The translations under genes and the position numbers were made by a program. This document shows, piece after piece, positions 1-9,226 of a stretch of DNA of 64,000 nucleotides. The stretch's first letter is position 1. Each line of letters starts with the position of its first letter. Source of the stretch: Candidatus Aminicenantota bacterium (GTDB lineage: Bacteria > Acidobacteriota > Aminicenantia > Aminicenantales > Aminicenantaceae); the NCBI GenBank assembly GCA_016927475.1, contig JAFGMO010000065.1, forward strand, positions 49,360 through 113,359, in the 5' to 3' direction. The notes below the pieces were generated by a model that worked only from the letters and a program-made list of their open reading frames with translations, had not been told where the DNA came from and made no database searches.

Positions 1-1503
1 GTTTTTATTCTATTGATCGCTTGTGTCAATTTTATTAACCTGTCCACAGCACATGCCTCCAAGCGGGCTAAAGAGATCGGTATCCGCAAAGTTTTAGGCT
101 CCACACGTTTTCATCTGTTCAGGCAGTTCATCTGGGAATCCATACTTATTTCTGTTGCATCCCTCTTTCTAGCACTCAGCTTTTCATTTCTTCTTCTGCC
201 TGTGTTTAACAGATTCTCCGGCAGAACGGTTGTTTTGAATGCCTTGTTTGATTGGCATCTTCTTTTGGGGATAGCGGCTGTTCTGGTGGCGACCGGACTG
301 CTGGCCGGACTATATCCCGCTCTGGTTTTATCCTCCCTCCAGCCTGTGGACGTTTTGAAGAAAAAAACAGGAGGGATTGTCAAGGGAGGAATGCTGAGAA
401 ATATCCTTGTTCTGTCTCAATTCAGTATCACCATTATGCTGATCTTTTCGTCTCTCGTGATAATCAAACAGATGCGTTACATCAAAAACACAGACATCGG
501 CTACAATCGAGAGCAGATAGTTACAGTGAGGGTTGATGATCCAGAGGTCAAGAAAAATTTGGCGTCCCTCAAACAATCGATCCTGGAAAGTCCAAATATT
601 ATAGGTGTTGCCACTTCAAGTTCAGTGCCCACAAACGTTGGCAGTGCGTTCGGGATGAAGTGTAAATCTGAAGACGGGGAAGAAATTGAGGTTCACAATT
701 ATTGGTTAGGAATAGATCACAACTTCATCGATGTGTTTCAGATGGAAATGGTGCATGGCCGGAATTTTTCTAAGGAGTTTGGCACGGATGCCGAAAGTGC
801 GGTTATTGTCAATGAAAGCTTCGTCAAAGAGGTGAATTGGAATCAACCGGTTGGTAAGAAAATCCCTCTATTTGATATGAGAGAAGTTATAGGCGTCGTG
901 AAAGACTTTCATTTCCATTCACTCCATATGAAAATAAAACCGCTAACCATTTCGATTTCTTCGGACAGCAGATACTTACATGCCCGCATTCGGACTGAAA
1001 ACCTTCCCGCAACTCTGGCTTATATTAAAGAAGTGTACGACCGCTTTAAGATAAAATATCCCTTTGAGTACTTTTTTCTGGATGACCAATTCAACAAGAT
1101 GTATCAAGCAGAACTGAAGCTGGGTACAATGCTCATGACCTTTTCGGGATTGGCCATATTTATTGCCTGCCTCGGGGTTTTCGGTTTGGCGATCTACACA
1201 GCGGAAAGGCGAATCAAGGAAATAGGCATTCGTAAGGTTCTTGGAGCCTCTATTCCAAGTATTCTGGGGCTTTTTTACAATAATCTTACGAGATGGATTC
1301 TTATTGCAAATATTTTAGCCTGGCCTGCAGCCTATTTTTTTATGAGTAAATGGCTGCAGAATTTTGCCTACCGTACAAATATTGGACTGTGGGTATTCGT
1401 CGTATCGGCGGCATCGGTAATTTTCATTGCCCTGCTGACCGTCAGCTTCCAATCTGTCAAAGCGGCCACAGCCAATCCGGTCGATTCCCTGCGTTATGAA
1501 TGA
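1..1503 (+). CDS. FtsX/MacB-type ABC transporter permease, 3' part
   Basis: The gene is open at the left edge: the reading frame runs from base 1 (VFILLIACVNFINLST...), so the first visible start-like codon (TTG at 13) is internal. About 500 residues remain. Visible parts are the first FtsX domain, with its cytoplasmic loop KEIGIRKVLGS near residue 25; a transmembrane segment near 130-150 (ILVLSQFSITIMLIFSSLVII); a second extracytoplasmic domain at about 165-370; and the C-terminal FtsX domain with KEIGIRKVLGA near 400 and the family ending ANPVDSLRYE. Family knowledge: such permeases work with MacB/LolD-like ATPases in efflux or lipoprotein and peptide handling at the inner membrane. No ATPase gene is nearby. 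It is the only plus-strand permease in the window. Substrate unknown. Confidence 0.93.
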   Translation, partial: VFILLIACVNFINLSTAHASKRAKEIGIRKVLGSTRFHLFRQFIWESILISVASLFLALSFSFLLLPVFNRFSGRTVVLNALFDWHLLLGIAAVLVATGLLAGLYPALVLSSLQPVDVLKKKTGGIVKGGMLRNILVLSQFSITIMLIFSSLVIIKQMRYIKNTDIGYNREQIVTVRVDDPEVKKNLASLKQSILESPNIIGVATSSSVPTNVGSAFGMKCKSEDGEEIEVHNYWLGIDHNFIDVFQMEMVHGRNFSKEFGTDAESAVIVNESFVKEVNWNQPVGKKIPLFDMREVIGVVKDFHFHSLHMKIKPLTISISSDSRYLHARIRTENLPATLAYIKEVYDRFKIKYPFEYFFLDDQFNKMYQAELKLGTMLMTFSGLAIFIACLGVFGLAIYTAERRIKEIGIRKVLGASIPSILGLFYNNLTRWILIANILAWPAAYFFMSKWLQNFAYRTNIGLWVFVVSAASVIFIALLTVSFQSVKAATANPVDSLRYE

Positions 1504-1605
1504 AGCTTAGCTGTTAGATTTCTCTTTTTTCAATCTTTAGTAATCTGCTTTTCTGCATGATTCATGGGAGCCGCAGGTCCAGCAGATAATAAAAATTTAT
1601 TTGCG

Positions 1606-1641
1606 AAATCGGCATTCTACGTGTAATATTAATGCCGATTT
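1606..1641 (+). terminator. Hairpin after the permease gene, possible terminator
   Basis: Two perfect 11-base arms (AAATCGGCATT and AATGCCGATTT, 1606-1616 and 1631-1641) enclose a 14-base AT-rich loop; the 3' arm runs into TTTT. It lies 103 bases after the permease stop and 100 before the activase start, so it could end the permease transcript. The T run is short, so efficiency is uncertain. Confidence 0.45.
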
Positions 1642-1646
1642 TGAAT

Positions 1647-1695
1647 AACCTGAATTATTGATAACCCTTGTTTTCGGCAGAAGGTAATTCAGGTT
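1647..1695. other. Long-range inverted repeat in the activase leader
   Basis: Perfect 10-base arms AACCTGAATT (1647-1656) and AATTCAGGTT (1686-1695) enclose 29 bases. It lies 45 bases upstream of the activase start, directly after the previous hairpin. It may be a leader structure or a protein-binding inverted repeat. No known riboswitch class was recognised. Confidence 0.35.
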
Positions 1696-1740
1696 AGAAT
1701 CCCATCGTATTAAACCACTACAAATTAGGATGATTAGGGG

Positions 1741-4700
1741 ATGAGCAAAATTTTAGGTGTGGACGTCGGCTCATTGACCATCAAGGCAGCCGTTTATGAT
1801 CCCGGCAAAAACAAAGCCGAGGAAATCGGGATTTTTCCTCACAAGCGCCGTCCCTTACAAAAAACGCTGTCTCTTCTGGAACAGTGGCTTTCGGACAAGC
1901 ATATTTGTGCCGCAGCCTTTACCGGGAGCATGGGAAATGATTTGGCTGAGGTATTAAACGCCTATTATGTGAACCCTCATCTGGCTTCCGCCGAGGCGAA
2001 CATAAAAATCTTCCCTCATCTGCGCACCATCCTCAATATCGGAGCCTCCTCCTCTAATTTGATCTTTATCAAGGAAGATAAAAACGGGAATCCTCAGCTC
2101 GAAGACATCGTTCTTCCCCCGCATTGTTCAGCGGGAACCGGGTCATTTCTCGATCAATCGGCGTCCCGGTTCGGATGCTCCGTCAAAGAATTCGGCCAAA
2201 TGGCTCTTGCTTCAAAATGTCCCGAAAACATATCAGGTACGTGTGCCGTATTTGCCGGGTCGGACATGATCGACAAGCAGCAGAAGGGCGCTCGAAAAGA
2301 AGATATTGCCGCGGGCCTTCACTATGCTTTTGTCAAATATCTGCTGGGATGCCTCGGTAAAGGAAAAGCCCTGAGATTCCCCTTCTCTTTTCAGGGAGGG
2401 GTGGCGGCGAATGAAGGTATGGTGCATATCTTAGAAGATGTGCTCCGCTCTTCAGGAAACGGGGGAGAAGTTTTTATCCCTCTTCATTTCAGGTCAATGG
2501 GGGCCATAGGAGCGGCCATTTTGGCGGCCGAAAGGAAAACTTCGTCTGATTTTAATGTTCCGTTTTCATCTCTTCAAAAACGCGTTCAGCATGCAAAAAA
2601 AAATGCGGGTCATTGGGGGAAGTTCCAAGACAAATCCCTGCCGCCCCTTCAGTTTAATGACCACATTATCATCAGGAAGGGCCGACTGGACAGGATTCCC
2701 GCGGAAAAGGGAAAAGTTCCGGTGTATCTGGGTGTTGATGTGGGGTCCGTGAGCACTTGTTTGGCGGTGCTCTATTACCCTGAAAAATCCGGGGACCATG
2801 AATGGAAAATGGTCGCCAAAAAATATCTTCCCACCCTGAGTTCTCCCCTGGAAGCGGTAACCCGAGGTTTGAGAGAAATACACCGGGAGATCGGGGAAAA
2901 AATAACCGTCCTGGATGTGGCGGTTACCGGATCGGGAAGAAAATTCATCTCCGATTATTTAGGCGGAGTCAGTGATGTCAATGAAATCACCGCCCACAGA
3001 AGGGGGGCCCAAACCGTAGCCGACAGGGTGGGGATTTCTTTTGATGAAATTTTTGAAATCGGGGGACAGGATTCCAAGTATATCAAAGGGATCGAGCATT
3101 TTGACATGAACAAATCCTGTGCCGCCGGAACGGGGTCTTTTATTGAAGAGCAGGCCAAGCAGTTGGGTGTTGGGATCGAAAAATTTGCCTCGTACGCCCT
3201 GAAAGCGCCGTCTCCCGTTTCCCTTGGAAACAAAAAATGCACGGTTTTTATCGAGGAGGAATTGGCGGCGCGTCAGGGATACAAATCAAGGGAAGACCTG
3301 TTGGCCAGCGCCGCCTATGCCGTGGCCGAAAATTACTTGAGCCAGTTCAAGATTGGAGACAAAAAAGGGAAAACCATTTTTTTTCAGGGAGGAGTGGCCC
3401 TCAACCGGGCGGTGGCCGCCGCTCTTCAATATTTTACTCAGGCGCGAATCATTGTTCCCGAGCATAATGAGATGATGGGTGCCGTCGGGGCCGCCATCCA
3501 TGCCCGAAGACAAGCCAAAGGCCGGACGCGGTTTGTCGGCATGGAGCATATCGAAAAAAGAAAATACACCATGAAATCTTTTCAGTGCGAGGGTTGCGCT
3601 AATTTTTGCAATGTTTCGATCGTCACCACCAATGACGGAATGACCGTATATGGGGGAGACCGCTGCGAAAAATATTCTCTATCCACAAGCCGCAAACAAA
3701 CTGTCCCTACGGATATGCCCGATTTGATCAAGGAAAGAGAAGATCTTCTTACGGCCGATTATGTGCCGGCCTGGAAACCATCCGGTTCATCTCCTTTGCG
3801 GATCGGAATACCCCGTCTTTTCACCCAATACTACGATTATTTCCCCTTATGGAAAACGTTTTTTGAGCAGCTTGGGTTTGAAGTGGTCACCTCGGGGAAA
3901 ACCAACAAAAAGATGATAGAGAGAGGACGGAACAATGTGGTGACGGAGACGTGTTTTCCCGCAGAGATAAGCTACGGCCACTTGAAAGACCTTTTGGATA
4001 AAAAGGCGGATTTCATATTTTTCCCCAGTCTGATCGATGCCCCTCAAACTTCATGGAAGGAAAGGAAAACACATTATTGCACCCTTTCCCAAAACGTGCC
4101 CTTCTCCGCTCCCAGCACTTCTTATGAGCTTTTGAAAGTCGAAAACCGGATGCTGCGGCCCGCCGTTCACCTGCACCCAAAGAGGAATAATCTCGAACAA
4201 GAAATGGTCAAAACGGCTCGAAGATTGGGTAAGAGCCGGCAGGAGACGGAAGCCGCCCTGCAGGCTGGATGGAAGGCATGGACGGAATTCAGACGGCGCA
4301 TAAAAAAGAGAAGGGAAGAGATTTGTTCTTCTTTGGAGATGTATCCGCATCCCGTTGTTATCGTGGGAAGGCCCTATACCCTGGGGGACCCGGGAATCCA
4401 TATGGATTTGCCGAGGATGATCAAAAAAGCCGGGGGATTTCCCATCCCCGTAGATTTTCTGCCTCTGGAAGATGTGGACATCAGGGATATTCAGGATTTG
4501 GCCAATTGGACTTTTTATCATCAGGTGATGAGGGCCGCCGAACTGATAAGGTCCCATCCTCGTCTAAACAGCATATTTTTTTCTGTTTTTTCCTGTGGCC
4601 CTGATTCTTTCCTGGAAGAATTTTTCAGGGAAGCTTTAGGGGGAAAACCATTCCTGGGGATCGAGGTGGGAAAGACTACGGCTCCCGCTCACATCCAGAC

Positions 4701-5988
4701 CAGGGTGGAAGCGCTGATGGACAGCATTAAGGAAAAAAATAACATTCCTCCTTTTGAAAAGAAAAGCTTTTTAGTGCACTTTCCTTCCAAAGCAAGAATT
4801 CTTTATGCGCCCTACATGGACCATGATGTTCCGGTGTTCAGAGAGGCCATGAAGATATTGGGTGTGGACGTGGAACCTTTGCCCCTATCCAGTCTTCAAT
4901 CTTTGTCGTTGGCGAACCGGTACATGCCGGAGAAGACCTGCCTTCCGGCCCGGATGACGGCCGGAGATTATCTGGATTTTCTGAAGAGCAATCATAAAGA
5001 TCCCCAAAAAATCGCCTTTTTCAACCATCAGGCTGATGGGGCCTGCCGCCAGAAGGTTTATTATCTTCTCCAGCAATTGGTTTTTGAACAATTAGGCTAT
5101 AATACGATTCCCATCATAACTCCTGTTCCAGGGAAAACGGCGGGATACATCGCGCAGTTGGAATGGATTAGGGGAGGGAAAAAGCTTACCAAACGGCAAG
5201 CGGCCAAATTTTTTATCCGTTTTTGGAAAAGCCTTACGGCAAATGAGGGCATAAGACAGACGGTCCTCTCCCGCAGGCCTTATGAAAGAGAGAAAGGCTC
5301 TATGGATGACGCTTACCTGAAGGGCCTGGAGGAATTCTGCAAAACGATCGTCAATGGGGATATCATGAAGGGAGCCTGTACTTTTTTGGAGAGGGTCTTG
5401 AGTGTGCCCATTGATCCCAACCGGGGAAAGGTCAACATCGGCATTGTCGGCGAGGGTTATGTCCGTCTCCATGAATTCAGCAATCATAAAGCCATTCGCC
5501 GCCTGGAAGAGCTGGGAGCCGTGACGGTTCTTCCCATGGCTTCATCTTTTCTGAATTATGCGATGGAATCCGTTTTTATGTCACATCGTTCTTGGGTATA
5601 CAGGATGCTCAGCTTCCTGAAGACCCGTATCGAACATAAGGTGGCCAAACCCGTCCATCCTTATTTGTTATTTCCTGAACCGGCGGCGGGAGATGTCATC
5701 AGGGAAGCCGCTTTTTATTTGGATCCCCGGGTGGTCAGTGAAGCCGTGGAAGGAATTGGCATGGCTTCCCTGTATGCGAAGTCAGAGGAAATTCACGGTA
5801 TCCTGAACTTGATTCCCGCCCACTGTATGGCCGGAAGTTCCCTCCAGTGTTATCTTGAAAAAGTGCACCGGAATTCAGACATCCCCGTCCTGACAATTTC
5901 GCTGGACGGTATTTATGACAAAGGCTTTCAGACAAACATTGAGGTTCTCGTTCACAAGGCCGGGTTATATAAGCGTAGCTTGGAATGA
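1741..5988 (+). CDS. Acyl-CoA dehydratase activase, two ASKHA domains fused to DUF2229-type regions (1415 aa)
   Basis: The first ASKHA ATPase domain covers about residues 1-280 (phosphate loop LGVDVGSLTIK; cysteines in PHCSAGTGSF and GTCAVFAG; FQGGVAANEG). The second covers about 327-600 (LGVDVGSVSTC; IGGQDSKYI; KSCAAGTGSF; KKCTVFIEEE; FQGGVALNR). A Cys-rich segment CEGCANFC follows near 614, then a DUF2229-like region from about 687 (IGIPRLFTQYYDYF) and a HgdB-like C-terminal part from about 1020 (ILYAPYMDHDVPVF). Known for the family: HgdC/BadF activases carry a 4Fe-4S cluster between two monomers and drive ATP-dependent electron transfer into 2-hydroxyacyl-CoA dehydratases or benzoyl-CoA reductases. 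Both domains keep their cluster cysteines. It is far longer than a plain activase (~260 aa) but typical of the large orphan fusion form. No dehydratase subunits are adjacent. The start follows TTAGGGG immediately, an unusually close ribosome site. Confidence 0.9.
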   Translation: MSKILGVDVGSLTIKAAVYDPGKNKAEEIGIFPHKRRPLQKTLSLLEQWLSDKHICAAAFTGSMGNDLAEVLNAYYVNPHLASAEANIKIFPHLRTILNIGASSSNLIFIKEDKNGNPQLEDIVLPPHCSAGTGSFLDQSASRFGCSVKEFGQMALASKCPENISGTCAVFAGSDMIDKQQKGARKEDIAAGLHYAFVKYLLGCLGKGKALRFPFSFQGGVAANEGMVHILEDVLRSSGNGGEVFIPLHFRSMGAIGAAILAAERKTSSDFNVPFSSLQKRVQHAKKNAGHWGKFQDKSLPPLQFNDHIIIRKGRLDRIPAEKGKVPVYLGVDVGSVSTCLAVLYYPEKSGDHEWKMVAKKYLPTLSSPLEAVTRGLREIHREIGEKITVLDVAVTGSGRKFISDYLGGVSDVNEITAHRRGAQTVADRVGISFDEIFEIGGQDSKYIKGIEHFDMNKSCAAGTGSFIEEQAKQLGVGIEKFASYALKAPSPVSLGNKKCTVFIEEELAARQGYKSREDLLASAAYAVAENYLSQFKIGDKKGKTIFFQGGVALNRAVAAALQYFTQARIIVPEHNEMMGAVGAAIHARRQAKGRTRFVGMEHIEKRKYTMKSFQCEGCANFCNVSIVTTNDGMTVYGGDRCEKYSLSTSRKQTVPTDMPDLIKEREDLLTADYVPAWKPSGSSPLRIGIPRLFTQYYDYFPLWKTFFEQLGFEVVTSGKTNKKMIERGRNNVVTETCFPAEISYGHLKDLLDKKADFIFFPSLIDAPQTSWKERKTHYCTLSQNVPFSAPSTSYELLKVENRMLRPAVHLHPKRNNLEQEMVKTARRLGKSRQETEAALQAGWKAWTEFRRRIKKRREEICSSLEMYPHPVVIVGRPYTLGDPGIHMDLPRMIKKAGGFPIPVDFLPLEDVDIRDIQDLANWTFYHQVMRAAELIRSHPRLNSIFFSVFSCGPDSFLEEFFREALGGKPFLGIEVGKTTAPAHIQTRVEALMDSIKEKNNIPPFEKKSFLVHFPSKARILYAPYMDHDVPVFREAMKILGVDVEPLPLSSLQSLSLANRYMPEKTCLPARMTAGDYLDFLKSNHKDPQKIAFFNHQADGACRQKVYYLLQQLVFEQLGYNTIPIITPVPGKTAGYIAQLEWIRGGKKLTKRQAAKFFIRFWKSLTANEGIRQTVLSRRPYEREKGSMDDAYLKGLEEFCKTIVNGDIMKGACTFLERVLSVPIDPNRGKVNIGIVGEGYVRLHEFSNHKAIRRLEELGAVTVLPMASSFLNYAMESVFMSHRSWVYRMLSFLKTRIEHKVAKPVHPYLLFPEPAAGDVIREAAFYLDPRVVSEAVEGIGMASLYAKSEEIHGILNLIPAHCMAGSSLQCYLEKVHRNSDIPVLTISLDGIYDKGFQTNIEVLVHKAGLYKRSLE

Positions 5989-6013
5989 ATAAAGCAGGCG
6001 TACCTGCTTTATT
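5988..6013 (+). terminator. Perfect hairpin at the activase stop codon
   Basis: Arms AATAAAGCAGG (5988-5998) and CCTGCTTTATT (6003-6013) are perfect, with a 4-base loop CGTA. The 5' arm begins with the last base of the TGA stop codon. Stem and position suggest a transcription end signal; the T-rich tail lies inside the 3' arm. Confidence 0.55.
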
Positions 6014-6014
6014 A

Positions 6015-6062
6015 CCTGGATAATAACAACAGTCATCACCCGGTTCATTCGGGTGATCCAGG
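6015..6062. other. Nested inverted repeat (stem inside stem)
   Basis: The outer arms CCTGGAT (6015-6021) and ATCCAGG (6056-6062) enclose an inner stem ATCACCCG/CGGGTGAT (6035-6042 and 6050-6057) with a 7-base loop. The two stems share two bases, so they may be alternative pairings. It sits between the convergent activase and cupin genes and could serve as a terminator from either side. Confidence 0.4.
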
Positions 6063-6113
6063 ATTATAGGCAATAATTTTCATCGTTCGTGGGTGCGCCT
6101 GCGCATGAAAAAT

Positions 6114-6485
6114 TCATATATCGAGTCTGTCGAATTTTTTTTTGGTGATCTCCGATTTTACGCTGCCGGTATGAGCGGTCGTTGACGGTTCAAACAACAT
6201 AAGCTTTACATGATCTTGCGGTACCACACGATGCTCCGTGCCTTTAGGAACGATATAAAATTCCCCTGCATGGACGGTCACTTTATGTTCTTTTTCGTAA
6301 ACATCCAAGGTTCCTTCCATCACAAAAAACATCTCGTCTTCATTATCATGGGTATGCCAGGGAACCTTATCCCCCTCGCATTTCACGAGCAAGATGTACT
6401 GTCCATTCAACTCCCCGATAATTTTCGGCGAAAAAGTGTCGTTAAACTTATCGAAACACCGGTTGATATTGACGACATTTCCCAT
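6114..6485 (-). CDS. Small cupin-domain protein
   Basis: A single-domain cupin of 123 residues. Motif 1 is visible around WHTHDNEDEMFFVMEGTL (the two histidines and glutamates of the metal site, about residues 39-56), and motif 2 around HAGEFYIVPKGTEHRV (about 71-86). Such small cupins bind a divalent metal and serve as isomerases, dioxygenases or ligand sensors; the substrate cannot be told from sequence. The start is supported by AAGGAG six bases upstream of the ATG. It is a single gene facing the activase and separated from the next permease by a palindromic repeat. The end KSEITKKKFDRLDI is Lys-rich with no signal peptide, so the protein is cytoplasmic. Confidence 0.85.
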   Translation of the reverse strand: MGNVVNINRCFDKFNDTFSPKIIGELNGQYILLVKCEGDKVPWHTHDNEDEMFFVMEGTLDVYEKEHKVTVHAGEFYIVPKGTEHRVVPQDHVKLMLFEPSTTAHTGSVKSEITKKKFDRLDI

Positions 6486-6583
6486 GTTTGTCTCCTTGGT
6501 TTGCGTGTTTATAAGACATCATACGTAAATACCGGTAAAAAGATATTCCAGATGGGGAGAAGCCGTAAATCATAATTATAATT

Positions 6584-6671
6584 GGGACACAATACACATT
6601 CACCCTATTTTTCATCTCAATTTTCATAGAATACTTGGAATAAAAATTGTGTAAATAGTTTTTATGTCCCC
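6584..6671. repeat. ~90 bp palindromic element, copy A
   Basis: The left end is GGGACACAATAC and the right end is TATGTCCCC, with partly complementary AT-rich halves. It ends 2 bp from the stop codon of the permease on the minus strand. Its left half matches the reverse complement of the right half of copy D (41401-41486), so A and D lie in opposite orientations relative to their host genes. Confidence 0.6.
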
Positions 6672-6673
6672 AT

Positions 6674-9226
6674 TTATTCATACCGCAGGGATTTGACGGG
6701 GTCGGCTGTGGCCGCTTTGACCGACTGATAGCTAATAGCCAGAAGGGCTACGGCCAATGCCAGAAGGGAAGATAGGATAAAAATAAAAGGAGAGAGGGAA
6801 GTCCTGTAGGCGAAACCTCTCAGCCAGCGGTTCATGATCAATGCGGCTGAAGGCCAGGCGATAATGTTGGCCAGAAGCACCCAGCGGATGTATTGCCCCG
6901 ACATCATAACCATGAGGTTTCCGGCTGTGGCGCCCAAAACCTTTCGAATACCGATCTCCTTGACCCTGAGTTCCGCCGTGTAGGCCGCCACCCCCAACAG
7001 TCCCAGACAGGAGATGAAGACCGACAGCAGGGTGAAAACGCCGAAAACTTTCTCCATCTGCTGTTCGGAGCGGTAAAGCTCGTCGAACGATTCGTCCAGG
7101 AAGCCATAGGTAAAGGGATAAGAAGGAGAAAATTCCTGCCAGACCGCTTCGATATTTTTCAACGTTCCTTTGACATCGCCGGGTGCGATGCGGGCAAGGA
7201 GATATTCATAAAAAGACGACATCCGGCGTCCCATGAAGAACAAAAGAGGCTGGATGGGATTATGGAGAGATTGAAAGTGAAAATTTTTGACCACGCCGAT
7301 GATCTTACCCTTGTTTCCCCAAAGCGAAAACCATTTTCCTACGGGGGATTTAAGCTCCATGACTTCCACCGCTTTTTCGTTGACGATGAAAGCTTCCCTC
7401 TCATCAGATGCGATGTCCCGGGAAAAGGATCGGCCTTCGGCCATTTCCATGTTCATGGTTTTGAAATAATCGAAGTCAGCCGCCACGAATTTCCAGTTGA
7501 CATTCTGCTTGCCGTTGTTTCCTTCCCAATCGATGCCGGAGGCCTTGTTGTTCACCCGTGACGGTTTGCTTGAGGCAAAGGTAACACCCTGAATGTTCGG
7601 AATCTGACGCAGTTTTTGCTGGAAAGCATCCCTGTTCGTTAGAATTTCCCTATTCACGGGAAGAGTAACAATGTGCTCTTTTTGATAGCCCATATCTTTG
7701 GCTCGGATGTAGCGCAGTTGATGACGGACGACAAATGTGGAGATGACCAGAATGACGGTGATGGAAAACTGGAAGACGACCAATCCCCTGCGAAGGGCGC
7801 TGTTTCTTGTTTTTCCCGTCCGTCCGACTTTTTGAAAAACGTGAATAGGACGAAACGCGGAGAGATAGAGGGCGGGGTAGCTGCCGGCGGCGATGCCGGA
7901 GAAAATGGTTAGACCAAGATATATCAGGAGCATGTCCGGGCGAAAGGCCTCGGTCCAGGAGATTTGTTTTCCCGATAGAGAATTGAAGAGAGGGAGAAAA
8001 AAGCGTACGGAAAAGAGGGCCAAAAAGAGTGCCGCCAAAGAGAAAATCACCGATTCTCCCAGAAACTGACGAATGAGGTGGCCCCTGTCGGCCCCGTTAA
8101 CCTTGCGCAGCCCCACTTCCCGGGACCGGTTTTCCGACCGGGCCGTGGTCAGGTTGATGAAATTGATAAAGGCGAGAAGCAGAATAAAAACAGCCACGGA
8201 GGCGAAAATGAACACTTCCTTGATATGGCCTTCGGCATGAAGGTGGATGTCCTTTAAAGGTGCGAGGCTGAGGCCTTTGTTTATTTTAAGCTGAGGAACC
8301 CTGTTTCTGACAACTTCCGAGATTTTCTCCGTGACCGCCGCTGCGGAGGCCTTGCTGTCCAGAAGAACATACGTTGCAACGATGTGGTTTCCCCAGTGGA
8401 TCTGGCTTGGAGCCGCTTTCTCCAGCGTTTTCAGGGAAGCGATCATGTTGAAAAAGACGGTGGAGTTCTGAGGAGGATCCGCTGCGATACCGGTGACTTT
8501 AAGGTCGATTTGATTGTTGAGGGTCAGCGTTTTTCCAAGGATATCCTTTGCCCCGAAATATTTAAGAGCGGTTTTTTCACTGAGAACGACCGTATAGGGA
8601 TCGGCAAGCGCCGTTTCTGAAAAGCCTTTGACCAAAGGAAAGGAAAAGATATCAAAAAAGGAGGCGTCGGCGTAGATGAATTTTTCTTCATAAAAGGATT
8701 TTTCGCCGATACGGATGAGAGGTGAGCCGGATCCTATTCGCACGGCGTTTGTGATTTCGGGATAATCTTCGATGAGGACGGGAGCAAGAGGAACGGGCTG
8801 GACCGGGAGGTTCGATTCCACCCTGTAGATGACATCCGCGTTTTTATGGAAGCGGTCAAAGCCCCATTCATCTTTGACCCACAGAAAAATCAAAATGGCT
8901 CCGGCCATACCGATGACCAGTCCGGCCGTATTGATAAAAGTGTAGCCCTTGTGTTTTTTGATGAGACGAAAAGCGATTTTAAAATAGTTTTTTATCATGG
9001 TTAAACTCCAAGTCATGGAAAATCTTATCCATGGAAAAAAGGACCGCAGAGCGTGTTTCAAATACCAGAGTTGGGCCTTCGTTTTCCCTTTTTGTTCGGC
9101 GATACCGGCGTATTCCTCCCTGAGGTCTTCTTCGAGGGAGAAGCGATCATCATCCCAGGTAAAACGGCGGATGATCCACTCTTCCCATGCTGGGGGGGAA
9201 GGACGGCGGTTGTGTTGATATGTCAT
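6674..9226 (-). CDS. FtsX/MacB-type permease with N-terminal prefix domain (850 aa)
   Basis: Residues 1-75 form a cytosolic helical prefix (EEWIIRRFTWDDDRFSLEED), as in permease prefix domain proteins. Transmembrane helix 1 is at about 97-117, followed by the first extracytoplasmic MacB-core domain. The first FtsX unit is at about 334-460 with VGLRKVNGAD, a helix is at about 490, then a second external domain and a C-terminal FtsX unit at about 722-850 with KEIGIRKVLGAT and the ending ADPVKSLRYE. This duplicated-permease plan resembles the orphan permeases of Acidobacteria and Aminicenantes. The ATG overlaps the stop of the upstream PadR gene by four bases (ATGA), so the two are translationally coupled and the PadR protein probably regulates this operon. 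No ATPase gene is linked; the substrate is unknown. Confidence 0.93.
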   Translation of the reverse strand: MTYQHNRRPSPPAWEEWIIRRFTWDDDRFSLEEDLREEYAGIAEQKGKTKAQLWYLKHALRSFFPWIRFSMTWSLTMIKNYFKIAFRLIKKHKGYTFINTAGLVIGMAGAILIFLWVKDEWGFDRFHKNADVIYRVESNLPVQPVPLAPVLIEDYPEITNAVRIGSGSPLIRIGEKSFYEEKFIYADASFFDIFSFPLVKGFSETALADPYTVVLSEKTALKYFGAKDILGKTLTLNNQIDLKVTGIAADPPQNSTVFFNMIASLKTLEKAAPSQIHWGNHIVATYVLLDSKASAAAVTEKISEVVRNRVPQLKINKGLSLAPLKDIHLHAEGHIKEVFIFASVAVFILLLAFINFINLTTARSENRSREVGLRKVNGADRGHLIRQFLGESVIFSLAALFLALFSVRFFLPLFNSLSGKQISWTEAFRPDMLLIYLGLTIFSGIAAGSYPALYLSAFRPIHVFQKVGRTGKTRNSALRRGLVVFQFSITVILVISTFVVRHQLRYIRAKDMGYQKEHIVTLPVNREILTNRDAFQQKLRQIPNIQGVTFASSKPSRVNNKASGIDWEGNNGKQNVNWKFVAADFDYFKTMNMEMAEGRSFSRDIASDEREAFIVNEKAVEVMELKSPVGKWFSLWGNKGKIIGVVKNFHFQSLHNPIQPLLFFMGRRMSSFYEYLLARIAPGDVKGTLKNIEAVWQEFSPSYPFTYGFLDESFDELYRSEQQMEKVFGVFTLLSVFISCLGLLGVAAYTAELRVKEIGIRKVLGATAGNLMVMMSGQYIRWVLLANIIAWPSAALIMNRWLRGFAYRTSLSPFIFILSSLLALAVALLAISYQSVKAATADPVKSLRYE

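Noticed and set aside
4051..4557. Long antisense open frame in the activase gene
   Set aside because: Shadow of the coding frame; no start signal and no domain.
6448..6681. 77-residue frame upstream of the cupin gene
   Set aside because: Overlaps the palindromic element and the cupin leader; no protein-like composition.
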